A stretch of 64,000 nucleotides of DNA from Sphingomonas sediminicola (GTDB taxonomy: Bacteria; Pseudomonadota; Alphaproteobacteria; Sphingomonadales; Sphingomonadaceae), in the NCBI RefSeq assembly GCF_014489515.1, contig NZ_CP060782.1, forward strand, positions 930,001 to 994,000, given 5' to 3'. The position numbers were made by a program, and so were the translations under genes. The notes beneath the pieces are model-generated. The model was not told the origin of the DNA, made no database searches, and worked only from the letters and a program-made list of their open reading frames with translations. Within the stretch, counting starts at the first letter, position 1. Every line of letters begins with the position of its first letter. Positions 50,148 through 61,512 of the stretch are shown piece by piece.

Positions 50148-51434
50148 TTAGCGCTCGTTGCAGGGGACATAGTCCCGCTGCGTTGCGCCGGTGTAGAGCT
50201 GGCGCGGGCGGCCGATCTTCTGCTCGGGATCGGAAATCATTTCGTTCCACTGGGCGACCCAGCCGACGGTCCGGGCGAGCGCGAACAATGCCGTGAACAT
50301 GTCGGTCGGGAAGCCGATCGCGTTGAGGATCACGCCCGAATAGAAATCCACGTTCGGGTAGAGCTTCTTCTCGATGAAATATTCGTCGTTGAGCGCAATA
50401 TGTTCAAGCTCTTGGGCAACGTCGAGGACCGGATCGGAGATGTTGAGTTCCTTGAGGACCTCCTCCGCCGTCTCCTTCATGACCTTCGCGCGCGGGTCGA
50501 AGTTCTTGTAGACGCGGTGGCCGAAGCCCATCAGCCGGAACGGATCGTCCTTGTCCTTGGCCCGGGCGATATATTCCGGGATCCGCTTCACGTCGCCAAT
50601 CTCGCGCAGCATGTTCAAGGCTGCTTCATTGGCTCCGCCATGCGCCGGGCCCCACAGGCAGGCGATGCCCGCGGCAATGCACGCAAACGGGTTTGCTCCC
50701 GACGATCCGGCGAGGCGGACGGTCGAGGTCGACGCATTCTGCTCGTGGTCGGCGTGGAGGATGAAGATCCGGCGCATCGCATTCTCGATGATCGGATTGA
50801 CCTCGTATGGCTCGGCAGGGACGCCGAACGTCATGCGCAGGAAATTGCCGGTGTAGGACAAGGAGTTGTCCGGGTAGAGGAACGGCTGGCCGATGGAATA
50901 CTTGAAGGCCATCGCCGCGATCGTCGGCATCTTCGCAATCAGTCGGTGCGAGGCGATCATCCGCTGCTGCGGATCGGTGATGTCCGTGCTGTCGTGATAG
51001 AAGGCCGAAAGCGCGCCGACGACCCCGCACATGATCGCCATCGGATGCGCGTCACGGCGGAAGCCGCGATAAAACGTCGCCAGCTGCTCGTGCAGCATGG
51101 TGTGGCGGCTGATCGTGTAGACGAAGGTGTCCAGCTCGTCCTTCTTCGGAAGCTCGCCATGAAGGAGCAGGTAGGCGACCTCCATGAAGGTCGACTTCTC
51201 GGCCAGCTGATCGATCGGATAGCCGCGGTGGAGGAGGACACCCTTCTCGCCGTCGATATAGGTAATCGCGCTCTGGCAACTCCCGGTCGACGTAAAGCCG
51301 GGATCGTAGGTGAACATGCCCGTCTGGCCGTAGAGCTTGCGGATGTCGATGACGTCAGGCCCGACCGTGCCTTCCAGCACCGGATAGTTGAAGTCTCCGG
51401 CGGAGGTCTTCAGGGTTACGGACGTATCGCTCAT
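50148..51434 (-). CDS. gltA: Citrate synthase
   Basis: Condenses acetyl-CoA and oxaloacetate at the entrance of the TCA cycle. 428 residues, type II (Gram-negative) form. Catalytic motifs are [59 protein letters not shown] with the second His, and [31 protein letters not shown] with the Asp. Unbroken. Its start overlaps the gltX stop by four bases (ATGA), so the two are translationally coupled. Confidence 0.96.
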   Translation of the reverse strand: MSDTSVTLKTSAGDFNYPVLEGTVGPDVIDIRKLYGQTGMFTYDPGFTSTGSCQSAITYIDGEKGVLLHRGYPIDQLAEKSTFMEVAYLLLHGELPKKDELDTFVYTISRHTMLHEQLATFYRGFRRDAHPMAIMCGVVGALSAFYHDSTDITDPQQRMIASHRLIAKMPTIAAMAFKYSIGQPFLYPDNSLSYTGNFLRMTFGVPAEPYEVNPIIENAMRRIFILHADHEQNASTSTVRLAGSSGANPFACIAAGIACLWGPAHGGANEAALNMLREIGDVKRIPEYIARAKDKDDPFRLMGFGHRVYKNFDPRAKVMKETAEEVLKELNISDPVLDVAQELEHIALNDEYFIEKKLYPNVDFYSGVILNAIGFPTDMFTALFALARTVGWVAQWNEMISDPEQKIGRPRQLYTGATQRDYVPCNER

Positions 51435-52831
51435 TCGTTCGGCTCCAATATTTGATCTTCAATTCGCGCCAGGCTTTCGCCCTTACCGAGCAGCGCCAGC
51501 ACGTCAAAAATTCCCGGGCTTGTGGTCCGGCCGGTCAACGCGGCACGCAGCGGCTGGGCAAGCTTTCCGAGCTTCACGCCCTGCGCTTCAGCCACCTCGC
51601 GCACAGACTGCTCGAGCGCGTCATGGTTCCATTCGACGGTTCCGAGCGCCTTGTGCGCGTGCGTAAGAAGCGCGCGGCTTTCCGGCGTCAGCAATGCGGA
51701 CGCGGCCTCGTCGACGTCGAGGGGTCGCCTTGAAAAAAGGAAACGGGCGCCTTCCGCGAGCTGGTTCAGGTCGTGCGCTCGCGCCTTCAGCTCCGGCATT
51801 GCGCGCTGGAGAAGGCCCTTCTGCCCGGCGTCTAGGCCGAGCTTGGGAGCGACGAGCTCAGCGAGCCGCGCATCGTCCGCCTCGCGTATGTAGTGCCCGT
51901 TGAGGTTCTCGAGCTTCTTGAAGTCGAATCGCGACGGCGACTTGCCAACGTGGGCGAGGTCGAACCATTCGATCGCCTGCTCGCGGCTGATGATCTCGTC
52001 GTCACCATGGCCCCAGCCGAGGCGGAGCAGGTAATTTGATACCGCTTCCGGGAGCAGGCCCAGTTCGTCCCGGTAGGCGTCGACTCCCAAGGCGCCGTGA
52101 CGCTTCGAAAGCTTCGCTCCGTCCTGACCGTGGATCAGCGGGACGTGTGCGTAGATCGGCTCGGGCCAACCCATCGCGCGGATGATGGCGAGCTGACGGA
52201 AAGCGTTATTGAGGTGATCGTCGCCGCGGATGACGTGGGTAACGCCCATGTCATGGTCGTCGACAACGACGGCCAGCATGTAGGTGGGTGTTCCGTCGGA
52301 ACGGAGCAGGACGAAATCGTCGAGCTCCACATTCTGCACTGCAACACGGCCCTGGACCTTGTCCTCGATCACCGTCTCGCCGTCTCGAGGCGCCTTAAGG
52401 CGGATGACAAAGGGCTTGTCGCCCTGATCGTCGGTCACGTCGCGCCATGGACTTTCGATGCGGAAAGGACGGCGCTCCGCCTGTGCTTTCTCGCGCTGAG
52501 CTGCGAGCTCCTCCTGCGTCATGTAGCAGCGATAGGCATGCCCGCGCTCAAGAAGCTTGTGGGCGACCTCGGCATGGCGAGACCAGAACTGCGACTGGTA
52601 ATATTCGTGGCCGTCCCAATCGAGGTCCAGCCAGCGCATCCCGTCCAGGATCGCGTCGATCGCCTCCGTGGTCGAACGCGCCTTGTCCGTATCTTCGATG
52701 CGCAACAGGAACTTGCCGCCGTGATGGCGGGCAAAGAGCCAGTTAAACAATGCGGTGCGCGCTCCGCCGATGTGCAGGAAGCCGGTCGGCGACGGGGCAA
52801 AGCGGGTGACTACAGAACTGCTTGCGCTCAA
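51431..52831 (-). CDS. gltX: Glutamyl-tRNA synthetase
   Basis: Class I aminoacyl-tRNA synthetase. 466 residues, with the HIGH motif in [19 protein letters not shown] and KMSKS as [13 protein letters not shown]; the C-terminal helical anticodon-binding domain ends [14 protein letters not shown]. Unbroken. No second gltX is visible in this window, so I cannot say whether this copy charges tRNA-Glu, tRNA-Gln or both. Divergent from the comEC remnant. Confidence 0.95.
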   Translation of the reverse strand: MSASSSVVTRFAPSPTGFLHIGGARTALFNWLFARHHGGKFLLRIEDTDKARSTTEAIDAILDGMRWLDLDWDGHEYYQSQFWSRHAEVAHKLLERGHAYRCYMTQEELAAQREKAQAERRPFRIESPWRDVTDDQGDKPFVIRLKAPRDGETVIEDKVQGRVAVQNVELDDFVLLRSDGTPTYMLAVVVDDHDMGVTHVIRGDDHLNNAFRQLAIIRAMGWPEPIYAHVPLIHGQDGAKLSKRHGALGVDAYRDELGLLPEAVSNYLLRLGWGHGDDEIISREQAIEWFDLAHVGKSPSRFDFKKLENLNGHYIREADDARLAELVAPKLGLDAGQKGLLQRAMPELKARAHDLNQLAEGARFLFSRRPLDVDEAASALLTPESRALLTHAHKALGTVEWNHDALEQSVREVAEAQGVKLGKLAQPLRAALTGRTTSPGIFDVLALLGKGESLARIEDQILEPNE

Positions 52832-52883
52832 GCGCGCTTTCCTCTTTTTTCAATTGTGCAATGCAACGGACGAGCGCCCCTAA

Positions 52884-53279
52884 CATAGCGGGTGCGCTTC
52901 TTCCACAGCGCGCTCGGGCTATTGGACGGTACGTTTTCACGCAACGCGCGATGCTCGCATTAGACGAATTAGCGAGGACGGGCGCGAATATCGGCTTCTG
53001 GCAATGCGCTCGATGGCGCGGATCGACTGGCAGTCGCTCGTGAAAGCCTGTGCGGATGCCGACATCGTGGTGTCCGAGCGCTGGTTAGCCAAGGCCTGTG
53101 CACCCCGTTGGCTTAAGCTAGACCGCAAGGCGCTCGAGCAAACTGGCGGCGTCGCTATCCGCCTTGGGCAATACTCTCGCGTTGACAAGGTGTCCGAACA
53201 TCTTGGCCGACATCCGTGGGCACTGACGCCGAAAGGAAAATCGGCTATGCCGCTTGGCCTCGTAAAGGGGAGACGGTGA
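52884..53279 (+). pseudogene. comEC: C-terminal remnant of the competence protein ComEC/Rec2
   Basis: The reading frame from 52938 gives ISEDGREYRLLAMRSMARIDW followed by SLVKACADADIVVSERWLAKACAPRWLKLDRKALEQTGGVAIRLG, the typical end of the ComEC metallo-beta-lactamase domain. The rest of ComEC (N-terminal OB-like domain, competence membrane domain and zinc motifs, some 600 residues) is absent: the divergent gltX starts at 52831. Upstream of about 52938 the open frame (from 52884) has no recognisable similarity. I regard it as the residue of a deletion, not an active gene, although an ATG at 53004 could still give 91 residues. Confidence 0.65.
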
Positions 53280-53552
53280 ATGCCTCAGTATGTAATTGAG
53301 CGGGACATGCCCGGCGTTGGGTCACTCGGGCAAAATGAACTCAAGGGCGCATCGCAGACCAGCTGTTCAGTGCTTCGTGAGCTTGGGCCGGAAATCCAGT
53401 GGGTGCAGAGCTACGTGACCGACGACAAGATCTACTGCATCTATCGGGCGCCCAACGAAGACATCATTCGCGAGCATGCTCAGCGTGGCGGCTTCCCGGC
53501 GAACAAGATCAGCCAGGTAAGGAACATGATCGATCCGACTACGGCGGAGTAG
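53280..53552 (+). CDS. DUF4242 domain protein
   Basis: 90 residues: MPQYVIERDMPGVGSLGQNELKGASQTSCSVLREL, then IQWVQSYVTDDKIYCIYRAPNEDIIREHAQRGGFPANKISQVRNMIDPTTAE. This is the ferredoxin-like DUF4242 pattern (SCO4226-like, reported to bind nickel), with the conserved ERDMPG and IYRAPNE segments. The ATG directly follows the comEC remnant's stop. Unbroken. Confidence 0.85.
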   Translation: MPQYVIERDMPGVGSLGQNELKGASQTSCSVLRELGPEIQWVQSYVTDDKIYCIYRAPNEDIIREHAQRGGFPANKISQVRNMIDPTTAE

Positions 53553-53559
53553 GGCGTCC

Positions 53560-53910
53560 TTACTCTTCCGCGGATTGCCAGACGGCGAGCTCGCTTCCTG
53601 ACGGGTCGATGAAGTGAAATCGACGGCCGCCCGGGAACGAGAAAATCGGCTTCGCGATGATTCCGCCGGCTTTGGTGACAGCGTCGAACACTGCTTCGAG
53701 ATCGTTGACGCGGATGACGGGGAGTGGCGCAGCAAGCGCTTCCTCCCGCTGCCCGTTCAACCCGACGTCTACGTCGCCAGTTGTCATCGCCGAATAGTCA
53801 GGGCCGAAATCGGTGAAGCTCCAGCCGAACGCCCTGGAGTAGAAGCCCCGCGTCAGCTCGTGCGCGGTCACGCTCGGCAATTCGACATAATCGATGCGTG
53901 GTCCGGCCAT
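53560..53910 (-). CDS. VOC family protein
   Basis: 116 residues of one glyoxalase-like repeat: RIDYVELPSVTAHELTRGFYSRAFGWSFTDFGPDYSAM, LPVIRVNDLEAVFDAVTKAGGIIAKPIFSFPGGRRFHFIDPSGSELAVWQSAEE. The Glu in ELAVW lies at a usual metal position. It follows lexA by two bases on the same strand and may share SOS regulation. It converges on the DUF4242 gene. Confidence 0.85.
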   Translation of the reverse strand: MAGPRIDYVELPSVTAHELTRGFYSRAFGWSFTDFGPDYSAMTTGDVDVGLNGQREEALAAPLPVIRVNDLEAVFDAVTKAGGIIAKPIFSFPGGRRFHFIDPSGSELAVWQSAEE

Positions 53911-53912
53911 TC

Positions 53913-54560
53913 TCAATAGCGACGGATCAGGCCCGCCAGGCGACCCTGGATTGCGACACGGCTCTCGTCGTAACGCTGAGCCTCGTAGCGGGCGTTCGCC
54001 GGATCCAGTCGGACGGTCCTTCCTTCGCGCCGATAAGTTTTCAGCGTGGCTTCTTCATTGTCGATCAGCGCCACCACGATCTCACCATCACGTGCCGTGT
54101 CGGCCTTGCGGATGAGGGCGAAGTCGCCGTCGAGAATGCCTTCCTCGACCATCGAGTCACCGGAAACCTCGAGCGCATAATGTTCCCCCGGGCCGAGCAA
54201 GGCAGCGGGAACGGCAAATCCGTCCGTGCCCTGCAAGGCCTCGATTGGCGTTCCGGCAGCAATGCGGCCATGCAAGGGAATTTCGATCGTGTCGTTCGCC
54301 GCGGCGGGAACGACCGGACGCGGCACTGCGGGAGCAGGAGCAGCGGATTCCGGAAGCTTCAGCACCTCGAGCGCCCTCGCCCGATTGGGCAGCCGCCGAA
54401 TGAATCCACGCTCCTCCAGCGCAGAGATCAGCCGATGCACGCCCGACTTGGACTTGAGGTCCAGCGCCTCGCGCATTTCATCGAAGCTTGGCGAAACCCC
54501 TGATTCATTCAGCCGCTGGTTGATGAACAGGAGCAATTCGTGCTGCTTGGCGGTGAGCAT
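53913..54560 (-). CDS. lexA: LexA SOS repressor
   Basis: 215 residues. N-terminal winged helix ([53 protein letters not shown]), a linker, and the S24 autoprotease domain: cleavage bond Ala-Gly in [10 protein letters not shown], catalytic Ser in [11 protein letters not shown], catalytic Lys in ATLKTYRRE. Unbroken. Its promoter has an alphaproteobacterial SOS box at 54582-54596, which supports autoregulation. Confidence 0.96.
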   Translation of the reverse strand: MLTAKQHELLLFINQRLNESGVSPSFDEMREALDLKSKSGVHRLISALEERGFIRRLPNRARALEVLKLPESAAPAPAVPRPVVPAAANDTIEIPLHGRIAAGTPIEALQGTDGFAVPAALLGPGEHYALEVSGDSMVEEGILDGDFALIRKADTARDGEIVVALIDNEEATLKTYRREGRTVRLDPANARYEAQRYDESRVAIQGRLAGLIRRY

Positions 54561-54581
54561 GTTGCTGCCAATCCCCCGTTA

Positions 54582-54596
54582 GAACATACGGGGAAC
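54582..54596. promoter_or_regulatory. SOS (LexA) box upstream of lexA
   Basis: GAAC-N7-GAAC (GAAC at 54582 and 54593), which is the alphaproteobacterial LexA operator GTTC-N7-GTTC read on the opposite strand. It is 22 bases upstream of the lexA start at 54560. Confidence 0.85.
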
Positions 54597-54637
54597 GTGT
54601 AGGCAACAAAATGCCGCCAGTCAAGCGGCGCCCGGCC

Positions 54638-56569
54638 TTAGCTTCCGATGCCCGAAATGCGCGCCTTCGCGGCCTGGATGGCCTTTTCATTCCGCTTCAC
54701 GCCAATCATGCCGCGCATCGCATTGAGGAACTGCTGGCCATATTCCTGCGAGAGCGGATCCGACATCTGCTGCTGGGTCTGACCGATGATGCTCGGTTGG
54801 TTCAGCGCATTGCCCGGGATGACCCTGTTCACCTTGACGACGTAAAAGCCCTCGCCCTGGCTGCCCGCCACCATGCGCGCTTTCCCTTGGCCGAGGCTGA
54901 ACAGCATCGCGATCGGCGCCGGAACATTGCCTTGGAACTGGCTCAGCTGAATCCTGCGCGCGCTTACCGGTTCGACCCGGACCTGGGCTGAGCCCTTCGC
55001 AGCTTCGGTCAGCGCAACAGTGCCCGCCTTGTTGGCGATGTTCTGTGCCAGCTGCTGGGCGCGCTTCGAGGCCTGGCTGGCGATCCAATCCTCCGTGACT
55101 TTCTCGCGGATGCTCGCAAGCGGGGCGGGGGCCGCCGCAATGATGCGCGCCGGCGCGACCAGCACGTAGCCGGCATTGTTCGGCAGAGGATCCACGACCG
55201 GGGCGTCGTTCTCCGCAAGCTCGAAGCCACCCTTGAGCGCAGGGGCAAGATCGGCAGGCAGGCGATAATTCGGATCGGTCCGCGACGTTCCGCTACTGGT
55301 GAGGGGCGGGGTCTCGATCGGGGTGAGCTTTGCCGCGGCCGCCGCCTCGCTGAAGCTCGAACCTTCGTCGATCGCATTCTGCACAGTGTCGACGAGCGAT
55401 TCAATCGCTTCCTTGCGTTTGTCGGCGACGAGCTTGGCGGAAATCTCCGCCCGAGCCGCATCGAGCGACTTGCCGCCTTCACGCAAGATGTCGTCGACCT
55501 TTATGACCCGCCATCCGAGATCGGTGTTCACCGGTCCGATGACCGCGCCCTTGCTGGCGGCGTAGGCGGCGTTGGCAATCTGCGATCCGGCAAGCTCGGT
55601 CAGCTCGGCCTTGGTCTGCGGGCCCACCGAAATGTCCTCGGCGCTCAGTCCGGCTGGAGCTGCCGCAGCGACGAAGCTCTGACCGCTTTTTACCCGCTGG
55701 GCGATCGCGTTGGCGACCGTCTGCGTTGGAACGACGGCCTGCGTGATGACCCTTGATTCCTTGGCTGCATAGGTCGGCTGGTTCGCCTTGTAATAGTCGG
55801 CGATTTCCTTGTCAGTCGGCTGGACGTTCGCGACCTGCTCGGGCCCGATCTTGGCAATCCGGATGATGCGTTGCTCGGGGACCATATAACGCCGCTGGTT
55901 CGCGGCGTAGTACGCCTGGATATCCCCCGGCGTGGGGTTCAGCCCGGCGCGGAATGCCGCAGTCGGAACGAACGCAACCTCGCCTTGGCGAGCCTCGAGC
56001 AGGATCGATGCGTAGGGCGTCGCCATGCCAACCGGAGCACGTGCGTTCACAACGGCCGGAGCGATCAACAACTGCTGGAGAAGGCCGTTGCGAACGATCA
56101 TCCGAACTTCCTCGTCGGTGATCCGCTGTTGCTGGAGGAAGGAACGGTAGGATTGCTCGCTGAACTGTCCGTTCAGACCTTTGGCTCCTGGGATATTCGC
56201 AATTTGCGCATCGACGAGGCGCTTCGACAGGTTGAGCCCCAGCTTGGCGGCAAATGCCTCAAGCGTCTTCGCGTCGACAAGCGCGCTAAGCAGCTGGTCG
56301 AAATCGCCCATGATGGTCGGGTAATCTGCCTCGGGATTCTGCTGCCTGGCTTGCGAGAGCCGGCGCTCCATCGCCTTGCTGATTTCCCGGTCGGTGACCT
56401 TGTCGGAGCCGACCTTGACCAGTGTGTCGCTGCTGCCGCCGAAACCGCCGCCCGAAAGCACGCTCTGGATGTCGCCCATGGCGAAACCGACGAGGATCAG
56501 AATCAAGATAATCGCCATGATGGCGGTGCCGACGGTCGACTTTGACAGCCGGCGGAATGAAGCAAGCAT
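54638..56569 (-). CDS. ppiD: Membrane-anchored periplasmic PpiD-like peptidyl-prolyl isomerase
   Basis: 643 residues: one N-terminal membrane anchor (about residues 13-32, TAIMAIILILILVGFAMGDI), a SurA-like chaperone region with SKRLVDAQIANIPGAKGLNGQFSEQSYRSFLQQ, then a parvulin-like domain (about 250-370, where the usual histidines are not clear) and a long C-terminal part. The lack of clear catalytic residues suggests that it acts mainly as a chaperone for secreted and outer-membrane proteins. Divergent from tpiA with 124 bases between. Confidence 0.85.
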   Translation of the reverse strand: MLASFRRLSKSTVGTAIMAIILILILVGFAMGDIQSVLSGGGFGGSSDTLVKVGSDKVTDREISKAMERRLSQARQQNPEADYPTIMGDFDQLLSALVDAKTLEAFAAKLGLNLSKRLVDAQIANIPGAKGLNGQFSEQSYRSFLQQQRITDEEVRMIVRNGLLQQLLIAPAVVNARAPVGMATPYASILLEARQGEVAFVPTAAFRAGLNPTPGDIQAYYAANQRRYMVPEQRIIRIAKIGPEQVANVQPTDKEIADYYKANQPTYAAKESRVITQAVVPTQTVANAIAQRVKSGQSFVAAAAPAGLSAEDISVGPQTKAELTELAGSQIANAAYAASKGAVIGPVNTDLGWRVIKVDDILREGGKSLDAARAEISAKLVADKRKEAIESLVDTVQNAIDEGSSFSEAAAAAKLTPIETPPLTSSGTSRTDPNYRLPADLAPALKGGFELAENDAPVVDPLPNNAGYVLVAPARIIAAAPAPLASIREKVTEDWIASQASKRAQQLAQNIANKAGTVALTEAAKGSAQVRVEPVSARRIQLSQFQGNVPAPIAMLFSLGQGKARMVAGSQGEGFYVVKVNRVIPGNALNQPSIIGQTQQQMSDPLSQEYGQQFLNAMRGMIGVKRNEKAIQAAKARISGIGS

Positions 56570-56693
56570 TGAGGTCTCGCCTGAGGCCGATGTGGAAGTG
56601 CCGCTTTAGGTGCGGCTTTCCAGACCATCAAGCGTCGCTTCCCACAAGCTTTCGCCGCCGCTAGGTGCGACGGCTCGCAAGAAGGGGTGATGA

Positions 56694-57458
56694 ATGGCTC
56701 GGCGGAAGTATGTCGTTGGCAATTGGAAGATGCATGGCGTCTCGGCCGACATCTTGGAGATTTCGGGCATTGCATCGGCTGCAGCCGAATCATCAAATGT
56801 CGATGTCGCACTCTGCCTTCCAGCAACCCTGATCGAGCGGGCGGTACGGTCTGTTTCCGGCTTTTCATTCGGCGGGCAGGACGTTCACCAGGAAGCTAAG
56901 GGCGCACACACGGGCTGCGTCTCGGCCCCGATGCTTCTGGATGCCGGTGCGAGCCTGACGATCGTCGGCCACTCCGAGCGCCGCGCCGGGCAATGCGAAA
57001 CAGACCAGCAGGTCCGCGCAAAGGCAGAATCTGCACTAGGAGCCGGGCTGGATGTCATTCTTTGCATCGGTGAAAGCCTGGAAGTCCGGGAGGCAGGGCA
57101 GGCGCTAAGCACCGTTCAAGCTCAGCTCGATGCATCGCTGCCGCATGGTGAAGGTGCGGCCGCGGGAGTTCCGGCAAAGTTTGCGATAGCTTACGAGCCC
57201 ATGTGGGCGATCGGGACGGGCAAGGTTGCCTCAACCGCCGACATTCGCGAAATGCACAGCGCCCTGCGCGAGCGGCTTGTCGCCGCCTATGGTGATGCGG
57301 GCAACGAGGTGCGCATCCTCTACGGCGGGTCGGTCAGTGCCTCGAATGCTTCGGAAATCTTTGCGGTCGACGACGTCGATGGCGCATTGGTGGGCGGAGC
57401 AAGCCTGACTGCCGAAAAATTCGTGCCAATCGTAATCGCGGCGGCATCAATCGGGTGA
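56694..57458 (+). CDS. tpiA: Triosephosphate isomerase
   Basis: 254 residues. NWKMHG carries the first catalytic Lys, IVGHSERRAG the His, AYEPMWAIGTG the Glu on the mobile loop, ILYGGSV the phosphate loop, and GALVGGASL the second phosphate loop. Unbroken. The gene order ppiD-tpiA-secG-pyrG is typical for the family and places a secreted protein gene between tpiA and secG. Confidence 0.96.
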   Translation: MARRKYVVGNWKMHGVSADILEISGIASAAAESSNVDVALCLPATLIERAVRSVSGFSFGGQDVHQEAKGAHTGCVSAPMLLDAGASLTIVGHSERRAGQCETDQQVRAKAESALGAGLDVILCIGESLEVREAGQALSTVQAQLDASLPHGEGAAAGVPAKFAIAYEPMWAIGTGKVASTADIREMHSALRERLVAAYGDAGNEVRILYGGSVSASNASEIFAVDDVDGALVGGASLTAEKFVPIVIAAASIG

Positions 57459-57471
57459 CTGTTCAAGCCTC

Positions 57472-57488
57472 CAATCATTAGATGATTG
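57472..57488. promoter_or_regulatory. Palindrome CAATCAT-TAG-ATGATTG before the secreted protein gene
   Basis: An exact 7-bp inverted repeat with a three-base centre, 13 bases after the tpiA stop and 32 bases before the ATG at 57521. It is more AT-rich than its surroundings and there is no T-run, so an operator is likelier than a terminator. Confidence 0.45.
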
Positions 57489-57520
57489 ATAAGATTGAAG
57501 TTCATTGTGGGAAGGAGATC

Positions 57521-58018
57521 ATGAAACTCATTCTTCGTTCGATTGCGGTCCTGTCTTTGACCGCTGCGGTGCCTCTGGCGCCTTCCTTTGCGCAGACTGC
57601 TGGCCAGCAGGTGATCGACACCAGCGGCGCAGCCGTCGGTACGGTCGTTCGCGTCGATGGCGGCAACGTCATCGTCAAGACCGACAAGCATGAGGTCGCG
57701 CTTCCCAAGACTAGCTTTACGCCGAACGAGGGCAAGCTGCTGTTCGGGATGACCCAGGCGCAGTTGAATGCCGAGGTTGAGAAAAACCTTGCGGCTGCTG
57801 CGGCGCTGATTGCTCCTGGAGCAAACGTTAAGGGATCCGCAGGCGCCGTCGTCGGCACTATCGATGCGGTCGACGCCGAGTTCGTGACCTTGAAGCTTCA
57901 ATCCGGAGCCCTTGTTCGCTTGCCTCGCAATGCAGTAGCGGCAGCTAACGGTGAAGTGGTGATCGGAATGACGGCCGAGGAATTGCAGGCGCAGGTCGCG
58001 GCACCTGCCGCGCAGTAG
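57521..58018 (+). CDS. Secreted protein with an internally duplicated PRC-barrel-like domain
   Basis: 165 residues after a signal peptide (about residues 1-25, ending SFA). Two segments have the same layout: VIDTSGAAVGTVVRVDGGNVIVKTDKHEVALPKTSFTPNEGKLLFGMTQAQLNAEVEK, and, about 55 residues later, SAGAVVGTIDAVDAEFVTLKLQSGALVRLPRNAVAAANGEVVIGMTAEELQAQVA. Each has the G-x-VGT-strand-strand-LP-x-F/A-GM-T pattern. This small beta-barrel doublet resembles PRC-barrel or SH3-like domains, with unknown ligand. AAGGAGA precedes the ATG, a very good ribosome site. Confidence 0.75.
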   Translation: MKLILRSIAVLSLTAAVPLAPSFAQTAGQQVIDTSGAAVGTVVRVDGGNVIVKTDKHEVALPKTSFTPNEGKLLFGMTQAQLNAEVEKNLAAAAALIAPGANVKGSAGAVVGTIDAVDAEFVTLKLQSGALVRLPRNAVAAANGEVVIGMTAEELQAQVAAPAAQ

Positions 58019-58037
58019 ACGCTGACGGCATTGAAAC

Positions 58038-58065
58038 GGCGGGCATCGAACGCTAGATGCCCGCC
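58038..58065 (+). terminator. Strong hairpin after the secreted protein gene
   Basis: GGCGGGCATC (58038-58047) pairs exactly with GATGCCCGCC (58056-58065) around an eight-base loop, 20 bases after the stop codon at 58018. No T-run follows. Confidence 0.7.
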
Positions 58066-58086
58066 GCACCTCCCTGAAAGGCCGCC

Positions 58087-58446
58087 ATGTTCAAGTTTCT
58101 TCTGATCGTTCAGACGCTCGTCGCCGCTTCGCTGGTAGGCGTGATCCTGATGCAGCGCTCGGAAGGCGGCGGACTGGGGGTTGGAGGAAGCTCGTCCGGC
58201 TTCATGACGGCGCGCGGCGCAGCAGATTTCCTGACTCGCTCGACGGCAATCCTCGGCGGCCTCTTCATCACGCTGTCCATCGTGCTTGCCGCGATTGCCG
58301 GCGCTACGCGCGAGCCGACCAAGGTCGATACTTCGCTCGCCAACCAGGTCGCTCCGGCGCCGACCACGGCACCCGCGGCGCCGCAACAGCAGCCAGCGCA
58401 GCCGACGCAAAATCAGAGCCAGCCGGCGGTCCCGCTCGCTCAATAA
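58087..58446 (+). CDS. secG: Preprotein translocase subunit SecG
   Basis: 119 residues with two membrane helices (about 3-19 and 58-78) and between them the diagnostic MQRSEGGGLGVGGSSSGFMTARGAADFL. The C-terminal tail is a low-complexity Ala, Pro and Gln stretch, common in alphaproteobacterial SecG. It assists SecYE in export. A short T-run follows the stop, without a clear stem. Confidence 0.92.
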   Translation: MFKFLLIVQTLVAASLVGVILMQRSEGGGLGVGGSSSGFMTARGAADFLTRSTAILGGLFITLSIVLAAIAGATREPTKVDTSLANQVAPAPTTAPAAPQQQPAQPTQNQSQPAVPLAQ

Positions 58447-60153
<1,707 letters not shown>

Positions 60154-60182
60154 TTCAGCTTAGGCACTAAATCGGGCTTCCC

Positions 60183-61148
60183 ATGACCAATACCATGTCT
60201 ACCCGCGTCGCAATTCTCGGCTCAGGTCCGGCTGGCCTGACTGCCGCAATCTATGCCGCGCGCGCCGGCCTTTCGCCGATCGTCATCCAGGGCATCCAGC
60301 CCGGCGGCCAGCTCACCACGACGACCGACGTCGAGAATTATCCCGGCTTCCGCGACGTCATTCAGGGTCCCTGGCTGATGGAGGAGATGCAGGCGCAGGC
60401 CGAGCATGTCGGCACGCGCATGGTGTGGGATCACATTTCCGCGGTCGACCTGAAGAGCCGGCCGATCCGGCTGACCGGTGACAGCGGCACGCAATATTTT
60501 GCCGACACGTTGATCATCGCGACCGGAGCCCAGGCCAAGTGGCTCAACCTGCCGTCGGAAGAGCATATGAAGGGCAGGGGCGCCTCCGCCTGCGCGACCT
60601 GCGACGGCTTCTTCTACCGAGGCAAGCGCGTCGCCGTGATCGGTGGCGGCAATACCGCGGTCGAGGAAGCCCTCTACCTCACCAATCACAGCCACGACGT
60701 AACCCTGATCCACCGCCGCGACAGCCTTCGAGCGGAGAAGATCCTTCAGGACCGGCTGTTCGCCAACTCGCACATCAAGATCATCTGGGATTCGGAAGTC
60801 ACCGAGTTTGTTGGCGGCGGCGAGCCCGAAGCCCTCATCGGCCTCGACATCAAGAATCGCCTCACCGGAGAAGTGTCACGAATTGACGTCGAAGGCGCTT
60901 TCGTCGCCATTGGCCACAAGCCAGCGACGGAGTTGTTCGACGGGCAGCTCAAGCTCGACAGCGACGGCTATCTGGAAGTCGAGACCGGTACGACCAAGAC
61001 CAGCATCCCGGGCGTGTTCGCCTGTGGCGACGTCATGGACAAGATCTACCGACAGGCCGTGACGGCGGCTGGAACCGGCTGTATGGCCGCGCTGGATGCG
61101 GAGAAATATCTGGCGGCGCAGGAGTTCGAAGCGCTCGCCGCGGAGTAA
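60183..61148 (+). CDS. trxB: Thioredoxin-disulfide reductase
   Basis: 321 residues. FAD-binding AILGSGPAGLTAAIYAARAGLSP, the redox CATC in GASACATCDGFFYRG, NADPH-binding VIGGGNTAVEEALYLTNHSHDVTLIHRR, and FACGDVMDKIYRQAVTAAGTGCMAALDAEKYL. Reduces thioredoxin in the cytoplasm. Unbroken. Converges on the acyl carrier protein gene, which ends at the next base. Confidence 0.96.
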   Translation: MTNTMSTRVAILGSGPAGLTAAIYAARAGLSPIVIQGIQPGGQLTTTTDVENYPGFRDVIQGPWLMEEMQAQAEHVGTRMVWDHISAVDLKSRPIRLTGDSGTQYFADTLIIATGAQAKWLNLPSEEHMKGRGASACATCDGFFYRGKRVAVIGGGNTAVEEALYLTNHSHDVTLIHRRDSLRAEKILQDRLFANSHIKIIWDSEVTEFVGGGEPEALIGLDIKNRLTGEVSRIDVEGAFVAIGHKPATELFDGQLKLDSDGYLEVETGTTKTSIPGVFACGDVMDKIYRQAVTAAGTGCMAALDAEKYLAAQEFEALAAE

Positions 61149-61436
61149 CTAGCGGCTCTGAAGCCGCTCCACGAAATCCAGCAGGCTGCCGAAACTGGCG
61201 AAGTCCTCGGCGTCGACGTCGTCATCCTCGATGAGAACCCCAAGCCGTTCCTCGAGCGCGGTCAGGAAGTTTGCCACCGCCATCGAATCGAACTCCGGAA
61301 GCGAGCCGAACAGGGCCGTGCTCTCCGCAAACCCGCTCACCTGGTCCTCGGCCAGCCCGAGAACCTCGGACAGCAGTTCACGAAGCGTCACCTCGGCGAT
61401 GACTTCGTCGGGCGCTTTCTCGACCTTTTTCAACAC
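61149..61436 (-). CDS. Acyl carrier protein (exosortase A locus)
   Basis: 95 residues with the carrier motif LPEFDSMAVANFLTALEERLGVLIEDDDV, where the Ser of DSM accepts 4'-phosphopantetheine. It differs from fatty-acid AcpP and matches the stand-alone ACP found next to the exosortase A-associated ligase, from which it is divergently transcribed here (76 bases apart). It probably carries an acyl or aminoacyl unit loaded by that ligase. Confidence 0.8.
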   Translation of the reverse strand: MLKKVEKAPDEVIAEVTLRELLSEVLGLAEDQVSGFAESTALFGSLPEFDSMAVANFLTALEERLGVLIEDDDVDAEDFASFGSLLDFVERLQSR

Positions 61437-61512
61437 GCCCGCGGCCCTAGTCGAAGGCCATTGTTACGGCAACATCATTGCCTAGCGCCTCTCCGGCGGC
61501 GATGACGGCGGC

